64,000 nucleotides of DNA from Cryptomeria japonica (GCF_030272615.1 NC_081413.1:551054136-551118135), one strand, 5' to 3'; shown: positions 34,990-45,533, numbered from the stretch's first letter. Program-made: numbers and translations. Notes: a model not told the origin generated them from the sequence alone.

Positions 34990-35405
34990 TTAAGTGCAAC
35001 TTAGGGGAATGCACTTAAGTCAACAATGCAACTAAGGAATGCAAGATGGGTCCCGGCTACTAGGCCATGTTAGGTACTCATGTACAAATGCAAATGCATG
35101 AAAACCAATGCAATGAAATCTCTCACAAAGTGGGGAAAGAGAGAAAAACCTAATGGGAAAAAACCCTCCCCCAAAAGAGAGATGAAAAACATACAAGAGA
35201 ACTCTCATAGAAGAATGTGAAGGACAAAACCCCATGTGAGGACAAAGTCCCCCCCATGAGAGAAGAAGAGAAGCTAGGAAGCCCCCCCTCAATGTGGAAT
35301 CTGCACCAATGATAGAAGCGCGATGTATGAAGAAACTGGTCCACGAACATCGAACAACATTCCTCCCCTTAGGAACAAAACCAAAGGTGTATACATGAAG
35401 TCTCC
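34990..35405 (-). other. 3' untranslated region of the copia-type element
   Basis: Sequence between the stop of the gag-protease frame and the polypurine tract. It has no residue of RT or RNase H coding; small frames at 35032-35350 show no family signature. Confidence 0.6.
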
Positions 35406-37475
35406 CTAATCATGAAGGGAAGATGTATGAAGAAAAATAATGATGAAAGGAATCTCTGAAAACTGCTCAAGTGTCCCCATGTCGATGCTGAAAGATACCC
35501 CCTCCAAAGGTGGTAAACTGTGCCACACTGCTGAAAAAGGCACTCCAAGATCTAGTGGAGATGGATGTAGAACATGTCCCAAAGACTCACATGTCTCCTC
35601 AAAACATAAACAAACCTCCTCCAACTGCTGTACATAAGTATCCACAATCATGTCAACCTCGAAAGAATGATCATGTAGAGAATGAACAAGAGGGTCAGAG
35701 TGTTCCCTCGCAACAATCGAAGAAGGATCATCTTCATCAAAGAGAAGATGAATGTCATCAATGACGTCTCCCAAATCTGCAATGTAGGATTCAATAAATA
35801 AACCTGCAATGTCTGTTAAGTAATCATCCCATGAATCTGAAGTTGGAAGACAATGAATATCCTGCTGCACTGAATCACATGAAGGCAAAACTGTCGCACT
35901 ATCCGCATCATCAGGTGCAATAGGTGATGTGATATCAATATGAGGAGATGAAATACAAGGCTCAAGAATGGGGTCACATGTGAGAATCCCCATGTTCGAG
36001 TGCCCAATGTTCTCCTCAAAAACTGAACCATCACAAGAAATGTGATCATCATGTATAGAATCATCAAATGTGAAATCATTATCATCAACAAAATCTAAAA
36101 AGGAGTAAAACCGAGATGCATGATCAACCACCCCAGTTGCAATGATAGCTCTAGTCTCCAAATCTCTAATGAAAACTGAGTCAGGTGTGAACTTCACAAC
36201 CCTCTGAGTTGCACCATGTGTGATTTGATAGATAGAAAGGAGATTTTTTGTCAAGTGGGGTACACACAACACATCATTGAAGGAGTTATCCCCAATGTCA
36301 ATAGATCCTTTCCCAATCACATCCATGTATGTATGATTGCCCATCAAAATCTGTGGCATGGTGCAAGACTCAAATGTAGAGAACATAGACTGCGAAGATG
36401 CCATATGATGAGAAGCCCCTGAATCTAGAAGCCATCTCTCTGAATTATGACTGATAGTAGCACATAGAGCTTTTCCTTTTCTTGTTCCAAAAGAGCGAGT
36501 CTTCCCACTTGTAGAAGCCATGAATGCTTGCCCTTTTCCTTTTGAATGCGAGGAAGTGGAAGTTGATGAATCATGCTTCTTGTAGACTTTAGGCAAATCA
36601 ATGTTATGCTTTTTGATGATATGTGTGAGTTCATCAATCTTCTTAGAATGGCAACGATGCTCCTCATGACCAATCTTTTTACAATAAGCACAAGTAGGTC
36701 TCTCCCTCTTTGGTGAATTATCTCTCTTGGAAGAGGATGAATCTCCTTGTTGTGGAGAAGATGGTGCTTTTTCTTTAGGCTTTGATTGCCATTTCTTCTT
36801 GTTTGAGTTGTCCTTTCCTTGATTTCCTTTGTTCCCTTGATTTGCCACTAATGCTTGAGACTTAGAAGCCTTAAGAATGCCCATGCTTATCAACTTAGTT
36901 TGTTCCATCATCAACATTTCATTGAAAGCATCAAATGTAGGCATTTTGTAGATTGAACCCATTGTCATCCTATGGGTTTGGAAACTAGAAACAAATGCTG
37001 CATATTCTTGTGGAAGCTTGCCTATCAAGTTGAATATCAATTGAGTATCCTTCTTATCAATGCCACAATCTTTGAGTTGTGCCCTCAACTCATTTGCCTT
37101 AGTGACATAATCTTGTATAGTATCAAAGTTCTTGGGATCTAACATGGTGAGATCACTATCAATTTGATATCCCCTAATCTCATCAACTTGACCATACAAG
37201 TCTTGAAAATTTTGCCAAGCATCCTTGATTAGAGTACACTTCTCAATATGAAAAATGAGATCCTTTGATACATACTTTCTTAAGGTACCAATTGCCATGA
37301 TATTTTTAGTGAGCCAATCCAAGTGACCAATTGGATCAACCTTAGGATCAGCAGGAGCAACAATAGTTCCATCAATGTAATGAGTGAGTCCTTTTTCCAT
37401 AAGTTTACTCCATGCATCAATTTTCCAAGTAGCATAATCATGAGGAGTTAAGAGAGGAAACTTAGAAGAACCCAT
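35406..37475 (-). CDS. Gag-protease protein with acidic C-terminal extension (copia type)
   Basis: Intact frame. The start is set at MGSSKFPLLTPHDYATWK (37475), because upstream MLLCSFLFAV is unlike copia Gag. Counting from an upstream Met at 37505, Gag (UBN2-like; DAWQNFQDLYG, TIQDYVTKANELR, LIGKLPQEYAAFV) spans about residues 20-210. A basic linker is followed by the CCHC knuckle CAYCKKIGHEEHRC (272-285). The protease site WLLDSGASHHM has its Asp at 361. The sequence ends inside the pre-integrase region after GVVDHASRFYSFLDF (455-471), without the HHCC zinc motif. About 225 acidic residues follow, without known domains. It would form particles and process Gag; it cannot reverse-transcribe or integrate. 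Confidence 0.88.
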   Translation of the reverse strand: MGSSKFPLLTPHDYATWKIDAWSKLMEKGLTHYIDGTIVAPADPKVDPIGHLDWLTKNIMAIGTLRKYVSKDLIFHIEKCTLIKDAWQNFQDLYGQVDEIRGYQIDSDLTMLDPKNFDTIQDYVTKANELRAQLKDCGIDKKDTQLIFNLIGKLPQEYAAFVSSFQTHRMTMGSIYKMPTFDAFNEMLMMEQTKLISMGILKASKSQALVANQGNKGNQGKDNSNKKKWQSKPKEKAPSSPQQGDSSSSKRDNSPKRERPTCAYCKKIGHEEHRCHSKKIDELTHIIKKHNIDLPKVYKKHDSSTSTSSHSKGKGQAFMASTSGKTRSFGTRKGKALCATISHNSERWLLDSGASHHMASSQSMFSTFESCTMPQILMGNHTYMDVIGKGSIDIGDNSFNDVLCVPHLTKNLLSIYQITHGATQRVVKFTPDSVFIRDLETRAIIATGVVDHASRFYSFLDFVDDNDFTFDDSIHDDHISCDGSVFEENIGHSNMGILTCDPILEPCISSPHIDITSPIAPDDADSATVLPSCDSVQQDIHCLPTSDSWDDYLTDIAGLFIESYIADLGDVIDDIHLLFDEDDPSSIVAREHSDPLVHSLHDHSFEVDMIVDTYVQQLEEVCLCFEETCESLGHVLHPSPLDLGVPFSAVWHSLPPLEGVSFSIDMGTLEQFSEIPFIIIFLHTSSLHD

Positions 37476-39054
37476 AACAGCAAAAAGGAAGGAACACAAG
37501 AGCACAAAAGCACAAGAGACACCCCCCCAAATTCACTCAATCAAAGTACCCCCCCCAAAGTGATGATTTTGGCACTTTATACTTAGTGCGATTACAATGA
37601 GCCACTTGCAAAACAAGGCAAAGTGTACATATGATGCAAATTTTACAACTTCTCAAATGAGATACAAGGGACTTCAATCAACAGTGCAATGAATCTAACT
37701 GAGATTCAAGCAAATATACAAGTACCAAGAGAGCCAAAAATGGCCAAAATTTGAAAGTACAATTTATACTTACAATGGCATCAATCTGATAGCATCATGT
37801 GAAAGTAGACAAAAAAATACGCACTTTCAAAAAAAATGGCACCTGAAAAGGAGGTCGTATGACCCCAAACAAAGCCTTTGAAGTTGCAAAAACTGGGATT
37901 ACTCAGGTACAGTCACCAAAAACTACATTTTTTGAAAAATCCATGCATCAAAATCATTTTTTTTTTTCACCACTATGGAGAGCACGAAATTCTAGCCCAT
38001 TTCAAAAAAAATTGCTCGAAAAAAGGAGCAAAAATGAGTAAGTTATGGCCATTTGAAGTTGAACTGCAAAATCAAAAATGCAAATGAGAGGGGCCTGCAA
38101 AATTTTTGAAAAATGATGACATGGCGCTGACATCAGCAAGTCACTGTGTTCAACTTGACGACCGTATGACCGTCGCAAAAACTTCGCCTCTCTGCTAACT
38201 GGGCGTCCGTACTGTACGGACTGATGATGTGGCAGATGACTGTGCAGGTTGTACCGTACAGATTTGTTGACTGGGCAGCTCTGCGTGGCAGATGACGTGG
38301 CAGACGTACGGATGTCTGCATGGCGCATGCGGTGACGTGTCACTGTGTACAGAGGTGACGTGTCACGGGTTGTACCCGCGGGCCAGTGGCCGCCTACCAC
38401 GTGGCGGACGTGGGTCCTCCGGTTTGGGTGATCGCCGGTGGAGGGAGCTATCGGACCTGAGAGGCCGGCAGTGGAGGCTGAGGGCGCCGGAGAGGAGGTA
38501 GCGAGCGCCGCTGGGCAGAGCTGCTGCTAGGGAGCTGCGGGAGGCGGAGACCGGCGAGGACGGGACGGCCGGCGCGAGCGGTGGCATGTGGACCTCGGCG
38601 GCACGGAAAACACTGCGGCGGGCGCGGGACGAGGCGCAGGGTACGGGCTCTGCAGACCTGCAACATGTGGAACTGCGGGTATAGCAGGTCACGGGGGGGT
38701 CTGTGGACCCCCCAAAAAATTGCCCTTTTTTGATTTGATTTGATTTGATTTTTTTTTTTTTCAATTTTTCCGAAATTTTTTTTAAAAATTTTTTGACGAA
38801 ATTTTTTTAATTTTTTTAATTTTTGGAAAATATATAAATTTTTTTCGAAATTCATACAATAATAGTAAAATTGGTGAAATTTTTTTTCTCACCAAAATAG
38901 GCCGACTTTATAACCAAAATTCATGGAAATGGCCTTCTGGACGCAATGGTGGGGTTGGATCTGGTCTAGGACACCTCCAAAAGATGTTGCTCCTCAGATC
39001 TGCCTCTTGACGTCGCAATAATGCCTCTTTAAGACGAATCAATGAAGCCCCAAT
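37476..39054 (-). other. Long leader of the copia-type element with GC-rich segment
   Basis: The leader is 1.6 kb between the primer-binding site and the gag start. Part of it (about 38100-38690) is strongly GC- and CpG-rich with many ACGT-core words (GACGTGTC, CCACGTGGC), unlike anything else nearby. It is flanked by a T-rich run with GATTT repeats (38725-38830). Frames across the GC-rich part (38292-38501 +, 38363-38855 -) look like composition artefacts. Confidence 0.65.
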
Positions 39055-39067
39055 GGCTCTGATACCA
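39055..39067 (-). promoter_or_regulatory. Primer-binding site of the copia-type element
   Basis: The minus strand reads TGGTATCAGAGCC directly after the 5' LTR end ...CTCACA. This is the standard initiator-Met-tRNA-complementary site of plant Ty1/copia elements, and it settles both the orientation and the LTR boundary. Confidence 0.93.
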
Positions 39068-39517
39068 TGTGAGATTTTGCCAGGATCAAGAGCTCAATGA
39101 AATGTACAAAATAGAGACACAATATAGGACAAGAATAAATTGTATTCTCATCAATAGAAAATGATCAATAACATAATTACATACAATGTAGACGAGCCTG
39201 CTTATATAGGCAAGGCTAGGGATATGTGAGCACACAAACATGACATGTGGCTCAATAAGAAACAAGGGTAGGTAAGAAATAGGTGTGGGTAGGTAGGAGA
39301 AATAATATAATAGTCCACATGAGGTGGATCACCCACTGAATGTGGAGTGTAACAACAAGATCAACACCATAAAAGGTGGAATTTCTCCTACACACACTAT
39401 TCCAATATGGCACAAACACCCAAGTGTCTCATACCCAAACTACTATGAAATGCATTTCCTAAGTAAGCTTAAGTAAGGTGTAATAATATCCAAGATGAAT
39501 AATTATTTACACCAACA
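39068..39517 (-). repeat. 5' LTR (450 bp) of the nested copia-type element
   Basis: Same length and ends as 34533-34982, about nine substitutions apart. It includes a GCTTATATAGGC promoter-like word (39199-39210). As the 5' LTR it would drive transcription leftward through the leader and gag. Confidence 0.92.
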
Positions 39518-39522
39518 CCTTT
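39518..39522. repeat. Target site duplication of the copia-type element (right)
   Basis: CCTTT, identical to 34528-34532. Confidence 0.9.
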
Positions 39523-41506
39523 TCCTTTATCATGCTTTGGGAAGGGTTCCTGGTACATTTTGAGTTTGTCATTGTTATTACCAGGTTTTGCATTTGCTAC
39601 CTCAATCTCACCTCTATCAATGAGATCTTGTATGTAGATCTTTAGTTTCATACACTTTCGTGTATCATGTCCCTTGATACGATGGTATTCACAATACTCA
39701 TTTTCATTATACCATCTTGGTTTAGGTTGATTGGGATCAAATGGGCGAGTGATTGGAAAAACCACTATACCTGCTTGGACATGTTTTTTGAAACACCACT
39801 TCAATAAGCTCAGCAAGAGGAGTGAAATCTCTTGGAGTCCTGTTATTCGATCGGGGTGGTCGTCCCTAGATTGAGACATTGTTGTGAGGTTTTTGAGATT
39901 GATTTGAATTGTTTTGATTGTTGAATTGATGAATATTGGTGGTGGATTTTGGGGGAGCGGCCACAGTTTGGACCCGCTTTGCATCAGTTACACCATCATT
40001 AACCACGTTTTTATTTTTAGCCCAGAATTTTGGCTTGTCATTATGATAAGAGGAAGAACTTTGTGATGACTTCTGGTAATGTTTCAAGGTTCCTTCCTCC
40101 AACAAGACACGTTCGAGGGCGAGGCCCTTATCGGTCAATTTTTGGAAGGATTTGATACATTGAGATATTAAAGGTCTTGAAAGTTCAGGCACCAAGTTCT
40201 TTTGAAATAGTTCAATTTGATGTTGTTCTAGCATGTCCCACTGGAATTTTTTGATAAGATGTCGCCATCTTTGTAGGAAATTGGCGAAGGTTTCTCTAGG
40301 CCTTTGTTTTGTATTACATAGGTCCATCATAGAAACATCATTACCCATGTTGTATGCATAGTGGGCCACAATTTTTTCTGCCAAGTCTGGAAAAGAGACA
40401 ATGGAACCTCGTGGTAAAGATGAGAACCATGCCAGGGCGTCTCCCGTGAGACTCTTGGGAAAGATTCTACGAAGATAAAGGTCACTATAGGAGACTTCTT
40501 GGCATAAGATGTGGAATTCTCGAACATGGTTGCGGGGGTCTCCTTTGCCTTCATACTTGGTGAATTTAGGGATCTCAAATCCCGGGGGATATGGTGCAAC
40601 CGATATAGATGGGTCGTAAGGAGAAGGGCAAAACTCTTCGAATGAGTAAGCTTTCCTTTTATTAGTCTTTTCTTTCATGTTTTTGATGATATTCTTCATG
40701 TCTTGAATTTCCTTGATGAGATCTTGTTGTGGACTTTGATATTGATGGATTGTATTTGTCCCAAGAATTGGATGAACCAAAGAAGGTGCACCACCACCAA
40801 TATATTGATATGACGAGGAGGTGGGAACATGGGATGTGATGACCGATGTCGTTGGGGTTTGTGTGATAGTTGGTTGCGGTTCGTCAACTGTTGTGATGGG
40901 ATTGAATGCGGTCTGGATAAAATTTGCGATATTGTTGGGAGAAAGGGAAGTTTGTGGAATAGAAATATGTGGTTGAATAGAAGGAGACGGTATAGAAGTT
41001 TGTTGGAGAATGGATGAGATTGAATTTGATAGTGGTATGGATGGTAAGGAGGAAGAAGGCGGGATGGAGATCGTGGTGGGAGGTGTCGCGGGTGGCATTG
41101 ATTGGGCTTGGATGATTGATGGGGCTGCAATTGATTGAGTTTGAATAGTAGGTGTAGCACTTTGTGTGAGAGCGAGGTCTCCTTGTGGTTGTTGGATGAG
41201 AGCAGATCTATTAAATTTAGGTGGAAGTTGAGCTCCATGTTCAAGAAGAGTTTTCAGAAGTGCAGTAGGATTGTGTTTAATAAACTTTTCCATCATCTCT
41301 TGGTTATAAGAATCCGCTAGGGAAGTTTGCACTTCCGAACAAAGTTCATCTTGGTTAACCATGTCAATATTTTGGCTTTGATCTTGATCGCTTGGTTGCC
41401 CACTTTGTGTGTGATCTTGCGTGGGATCTTCATATAGGACACCAATGTCTAGCATGCCATATTGTTGATCAACCATCTTTTTCTTTGGGGATCGAGTTGC
41501 GACCAT
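39523..41506 (-). pseudogene. Gag of gypsy element 2, split by the nested element
   Basis: The main frame is 546 codons from MVATRSPKKKM at 41506. A Q/T/P/S-rich, low-complexity N-terminal half (about residues 100-240) precedes a short coiled stretch (LIKEIQDMKNIIKNMKEKTN). The retrotransposon Gag core follows (PPGFEIPKFTKYEGKGDPRNHV, SLTGDALAWFSSLP, QRPRETFANFLQRWR). A TAG stop at 39866-39868 and a frame change near 39780 precede the tail, which holds a zinc-binding segment CEYHRIKGHDTRKC near 39680. The frame is then cut by the copia-type insertion after KHDKGKG; removing the insertion and one CCTTT copy restores the phase with the protease frame. Confidence 0.85.
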
Positions 41507-41509
41507 ACA

Positions 41510-42180
41510 TGATATTTGTGATGAAAAGACTTAGGAAAATTGTGATGAAATGACTTAGAAAATTTGTGATGGAAGGATTTTAGAAATTTGCGATGAAAGG
41601 ACTTAAGAAATTTGAGGATGAAAGGACTTAAGAAATTTGCGATGAAAGGACTTAAGAAATTTGAGGATGAAAGAATTTAAGAAATTTGTGTGATGAAAGG
41701 ATTTAAGAAATTTGAGGATGAAAGGACTTAAGAAATTTGAGGATGAAAGGATTTAAGAAATTTGTGTGATTAAAGGATTCAAGAAATTTGAGGATAAAAG
41801 GACTTGAGAAATTTGTGATGAAAGAAATGATTTAAGAAATTTGTGATGAAAGGATTTAAGAAATTTGAGGATGAAAGGATTTAAGAAATTTGTGATGAAA
41901 GGACTTAAGAAATTTGAGGATGAAAGGACTTAAGAAATTTGAGGATGAAAGGATTTGATAAATTTGTGTGATGAAAGGATTTAAGAAATTTGAGGATGAA
42001 AGGACTTGAGAAATTTGTGATGAAAGTATTTAAGAAAATTGTGATGAAAGAAAGGATTTAAGAAATTTGTGATAAAAGGACTTAAGAAATTTGAGGATGA
42101 AAGGACTTAAGAAATTTGTGATGAAAGGACTTAAGAAATTTGAGGATGAAAGGACTTAAGAAATTTGAGGATGATTGATG
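41510..42180 (-). repeat. Minisatellite in the gag leader of gypsy element 2
   Basis: About 26 units of roughly 25 bp, with the + strand unit GATGAAAGGACTTAAGAAAT followed by TTGAG or TTGTG, end only a few bases from the gag start codon. Units vary by one or two bases and by 2-bp insertions (TTTGTGTGATG). No upstream ATG occurs in the sense (minus) direction within the typical unit. There is no distinct spacer class, so it is not a CRISPR array. Confidence 0.85.
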
Positions 42181-42604
42181 AAGAAGGTATGGTAGTGATG
42201 GTTTAGAAGAAAACTTGATGACTAAGTTGTATTTGACATGAACATGAAGGATCTATTTAAATGGCAAGTTGTATGAAGGGATATGACCACCCTAATTTGG
42301 ATGATAGTAGGTGTTTCAAAGGAGAAACTTGAATGTTGACGTAGAGGATAAACTCTTAGCTTCTTTCTTAGGCTTATGAAAAATGGGACGGACGGAGTTT
42401 TGACACAATTTTGGACTTGGTGTGGGTAATGACTTGGACAATTTGTTTGTGTCTTGACAAATATTTTTGCAAAGTGTTTGGGGATAGTGATGTGTTTTTA
42501 GTCTACTCTTGGCAAGTATGTATCAAACAAAGCAAACATAACGATTAAATGCATATTATCTCAAAGACACTCATGCTCATATACAACATTCTTAAGGCTG
42601 GCAA
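42181..42604 (-). other. Remaining leader sequence of gypsy element 2
   Basis: Non-coding sequence between the minisatellite and the conserved leader segment. Nothing further is recognised. Confidence 0.5.
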
Positions 42605-43500
42605 GGACAATAGTCATTGAATCCCAATTGGTTTCCCATCTACGCTTACCCAGAGCGGACACTTAGATGCTTGACCCCACTAGCTCCCCTCCACGACACT
42701 CACTTCTCGGGGCAGCCAAACATCAATTCCCATGAAAACTCCTCATAGCGAACTTTGTGTCTCTACTAAGGGCCGTAAGAATATGGGTCGCTTCAGAGGT
42801 CCGACCTCCTGCACCAATGACTAGAGGGTTTTTGGCCACTATGAACAAGGTGTTTAGTAAGTCTTCCCGTTAGGAGCTACCCTTCGAAGTTGCGCAAGCG
42901 CAATTGAGGCCTATAGCCCAACGAAGCACCAAGAACTTAGTAGTCACGCAAGCATGATTGAGATCTCTAGGATCCTACTAAGCACCCAATGTGAGAGTGA
43001 ACTCTCATATAGCCCCAACCATTAACCCTTTCGTAGTCAATGGCCTATTTATTATAGTGAGTTGGGAACCCCAGGTCTGGGTGTACTCACTTGGGTCGTT
43101 CCCCTCTTACCTTCTAAAAGAACAACTTGGGAGGGCAGGCCCGCTAGAGGTAAACACACAATCAAACAAGAAAAGGTTGGAGGGTCTGGATTTTTGATCG
43201 TCTAGTAAAACGAGAGCATACTTTCCTACCTTTATGCTTTTCTTAAAGACACATTAGACAATGATTCATTCCATTTTAATTAATATCTAGGTGCCTAATT
43301 TAAATAAATGCATAATATTTGGTTGAATCAGCTAGGCAACCTGCAAAACCACTTGATTAGTAGTTTGAAAAATAGAGTCTTCAAAAAACGTCCTACAAAA
43401 CAATTTGATTAGTAGTTTGAAAAATATAGTCTTCAAAAAGCGTCCTACAAAACAACTTGATTAGTAGTTTGAAAAATAGTCTTCAACAAGCGTCCTGCAA
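42605..43500 (-). repeat. Conserved gypsy leader segment, copy 2
   Basis: Homologous to 790-1660, same orientation. At its right end, 43349-43500 carries three tandem units of about 55 bp with TTGATTAGTAGTTTGAAAAA and GTCCTACAAAAC. Beyond 43500 similarity to the other copy is lost before a primer-binding site or LTR appears. The 5' end of gypsy element 2 is therefore probably missing. Confidence 0.6.
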
Positions 43501-44465
43501 AAGGCAAGAAAATGACAAAAATATTAATTTTTTTTTATTTTTGGGGAATGAATAGAAAAATATGAATCAATCATCCAAGCCCAATCAGACCTATCGACCT
43601 CCTGTTGCAGGCACTCCCCCTGCAAATGCTAGTTTTAATAGTTTTTTTACTTTGATCTAGAATTTAATAGAAATATAAAATACTAATACTTGCAAGCTTT
43701 CGTCAAGAAAGGCCAAATGACCTCCTCCTCCTTGTGTGTAATTACTTGACTTTAACGATTCTTGCCTGGGCATCTACAAAACATAACATCTTTAAACAGG
43801 GATTTCTGAAGATCTACTTTTATGTAACCACGTATGCCTCTCTTGAAATCCCACCCACAATTTTGGGATTTAAGAGTACCTTAAAGAAATTCACTTAATT
43901 AAATATTCCTTTACTTAAAAAAACAAACAAAAAGACAATTCAATACTTCTTATGAATTAATTAGGAAATTATATTTTTATCATAAAATAATTTTTTATAT
44001 ATATTAATATTTCGAAATCAAATGTAAAGTGAATTGTGAAATTATTTTATTTTTAACTTATAGTGTATTTTTTTTTTTTATGATTATATGGTTTGTTTAC
44101 TATTTTATATTATATTTTGATTGTAAAGCATTTTTCAATATATAAAAAATATTTTAAAATTAAATTTAAAGTGAATTTTGAAATTATATAAAATAATTTA
44201 GATAATTGAAAAATATTAAATATATATATTTTTAATTTAAATATTATTTATTAATTTATATTATATTTTTAAAAAATTACACATAATAATACATTTAATT
44301 AAAATAAAGATAAATTTTTAATTTATTTATAATATTATAAATAATTGAAGGAAAAAATTGAATATTTTAAAAAATAAATAATAAAATACATTTATTTTCA
44401 TTGATATTTTGTTTCTTATTTTATATTACATTTTTACTATAAAGTAAATTTGTACACATATAAAG
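43501..44465. other. AT-rich intergenic sequence
   Basis: Mostly A/T low-complexity DNA (44000-44450 especially). No gene, repeat boundary or regulatory element can be supported. Confidence 0.5.
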
Positions 44466-44580
44466 TATAGCTTAAGTTGGCCTAGTGGTGGAGAACTTGT
44501 GCTCTTAAAAGAGTGGTCACAAGTTCAAATCTTAAGTGGGATTGGGTATGTATATTTTATCGGCTAACTAATTTAAGAAC
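44466..44580 (+). mobile_element. tRNA-derived SINE-like element
   Basis: An RNA polymerase III internal promoter is visible: A-box-like TGGCCTAGTGGTGG (44478-44491) and B-box-like GGTCACAAGTTCAAATC (44515-44531), about 37 bases apart as in tRNAs. The surrounding sequence does not fold into a clear tRNA cloverleaf and has no anticodon arm of the right form. A SINE is therefore more likely than a tRNA gene. No target duplication could be fixed. Confidence 0.55.
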
Positions 44581-44770
44581 TTAATTATATTTATTTAACT
44601 TTATAATAATTTTTAATTTTTAAATATTGAGTTTATCATTCAATTAACCTTAATATTGTTAATATTGTTTGTAATAAATAGAGAGAAAGAGACGTAAAGA
44701 GAAAAGAGAGAAGAGAGAGGAATAGTGAAGGGAGTGGGAGATAGAGATGTACACAAAGAGAGAAATCTTC

Positions 44771-44945
44771 CCCTCCTTCTCTCTCTCTCTCTCTCTCTCT
44801 CTCCCTCTTCCTCTACATCTCTCTATCTATTCTTCTCCATCTCTCCCTTTCGATCTCCATATCACTACCTTTATCTTCCCATCTACTTCTATCTATCTTC
44901 ATCTCTTCCCGACCTCTTCCCCCCGTCCCCCTCTCTCTCTTCATA
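44771..44945. repeat. CT-rich microsatellite
   Basis: (CT)n runs at about 44779-44802 and again at 44931-44940 lie within a pyrimidine-rich stretch upstream of ATG5. Open frames at 44725-45015 come from the serine/leucine-rich translation of CT repeats and are not a gene. Such tracts are common in plant promoter regions, but no function can be shown here. Confidence 0.6.
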
Positions 44946-45225
44946 TTACAAACATAACATGAGTCTATTGACAATGAAACCTAATTATCTTCTCAATTCA
45001 AAGGTTTTGTTTTAATTGTAATTGGATCACTATTGATTCGAAGCTATTAGTTCTTTATTGATATCTTTGTTGCAAAAACAACATCGCACCAATAAATTTA
45101 CCTCATGTATTGCACAAATGTGTGCTAAAAAATATACTCAAATTTTCTTTAATTAATCTTCCACAGTATGCCAAGATGCGATTGCTAATTATAATATAAT
45201 AATAAATTTTTAAATAAATTACGTG

Positions 45226-45233
45226 TATAAATA
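45226..45233 (+). promoter_or_regulatory. Candidate TATA box for ATG5
   Basis: TATAAATA lies about 193 bases upstream of the ATG5 start codon, in AT-rich DNA. The distance allows a leader of about 160 bases. It is a position-based suggestion only; other TA-rich words occur nearby. Confidence 0.35.
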
Positions 45234-45425
45234 GATATGTAGTTTAATTGACCCCAGGGTATTTTACACAATCTCATAGATATCCCAAATTAATGCTATT
45301 TTCTTGCGATTCACTCTTCGAATATTAATAATCTAGTTTTTGGAAGCTTCAAATCTTCCACAAAGGATTGACATTTCTTCGTTTCTTGTTACCTAGATGT
45401 TCATAGTTTCCCATTTAAGTGAGCA

Positions 45426-45533
45426 ATGGAGAATTGGGAGGCGCGCAGTAAAGTTTGGGAAGGGAGTATTCCAATTCAACTGCATCTGCATCACTCACAA
45501 GTTACCACGCTTCCTCCTCCGCCACCTCTCATG
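45426..45533 (+). CDS. ATG5 exon 1 (autophagy protein 5)
   Basis: ATG5 is conjugated to ATG12 and, with ATG16, acts as the E3-like complex that attaches ATG8 to phosphatidylethanolamine on the growing autophagosome membrane. This exon encodes residues 1-36 (MENWEARSKVWEGSIPIQLH ... PPPPLM). The VWEG(S/A)IP(I/L)Q(L/I)HLH motif is the conserved N-terminal start of the first ubiquitin-like domain in plant ATG5. The chosen ATG is the first one in this frame that fits the family; an overlapping longer frame (45397-45699) is in another phase. The exon ends at CTCATG followed by GTATTC (5' splice site, phase 0). Confidence 0.92.

Larger units (their letters stand above)
34533..39517 (-). mobile_element. 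Nested non-autonomous Ty1/copia-type LTR element (gag-protease only)
   Basis: A complete element of 4985 bp: two 450-bp LTRs, CCTTT duplications, primer-binding site, polypurine tract, a long leader and one intact frame (35406-37475) encoding Gag and protease. Integrase, reverse transcriptase and RNase H are absent. It sits in the gag-pol frame of gypsy element 2, in the same orientation, and is the youngest well-defined insertion in the window. Such gag-only elements can move only if other copia elements supply the missing enzymes. Confidence 0.92.
26351..43500 (-). mobile_element. Gypsy element 2: Ty3/gypsy Tat-clade, interrupted by a copia-type element
   Basis: Right to left: conserved leader (42605-43500), leader minisatellite, gag (41506-39523), a nested insertion (34533-39517), protease, linker with G-patch, RT, RNase H, archaeal-type RNase H, integrase, spacer with a nine-unit repeat, polypurine tract and 3' LTR. 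Without the insertion the element would be about 12 kb. Protease, RT, dual RNase H and integrase come in the standard Tat order. At least seven single in-frame stops and one frame change make it inactive. Confidence 0.88.

Noticed and set aside
38363-38855. Pro/Arg/Ser-rich frames (132-135 codons) in the GC-rich leader of the copia-type element
   Set aside because: They are open because of high GC content, overlap each other in several frames, and show no domain.
41510-42180. CRISPR-like regular repeat
   Set aside because: Units follow each other directly with no unique spacers, the DNA is plant nuclear, and it lies in a retroelement leader.
44466-44540. A tRNA gene
   Set aside because: A- and B-box words are present, but the acceptor and anticodon stems do not pair convincingly.
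41507-45000. 5' LTR of gypsy element 2
   Set aside because: No sequence matching the 3' LTR (26351-27463) and no primer-binding site was found to the right of gag; the element is treated as 5'-truncated.
44725-45015. Two overlapping open frames (96 and 71 codons) upstream of ATG5
   Set aside because: They consist of translated CT repeats (Ser/Leu/Pro runs) with no family signature and lie in the ATG5 upstream region.
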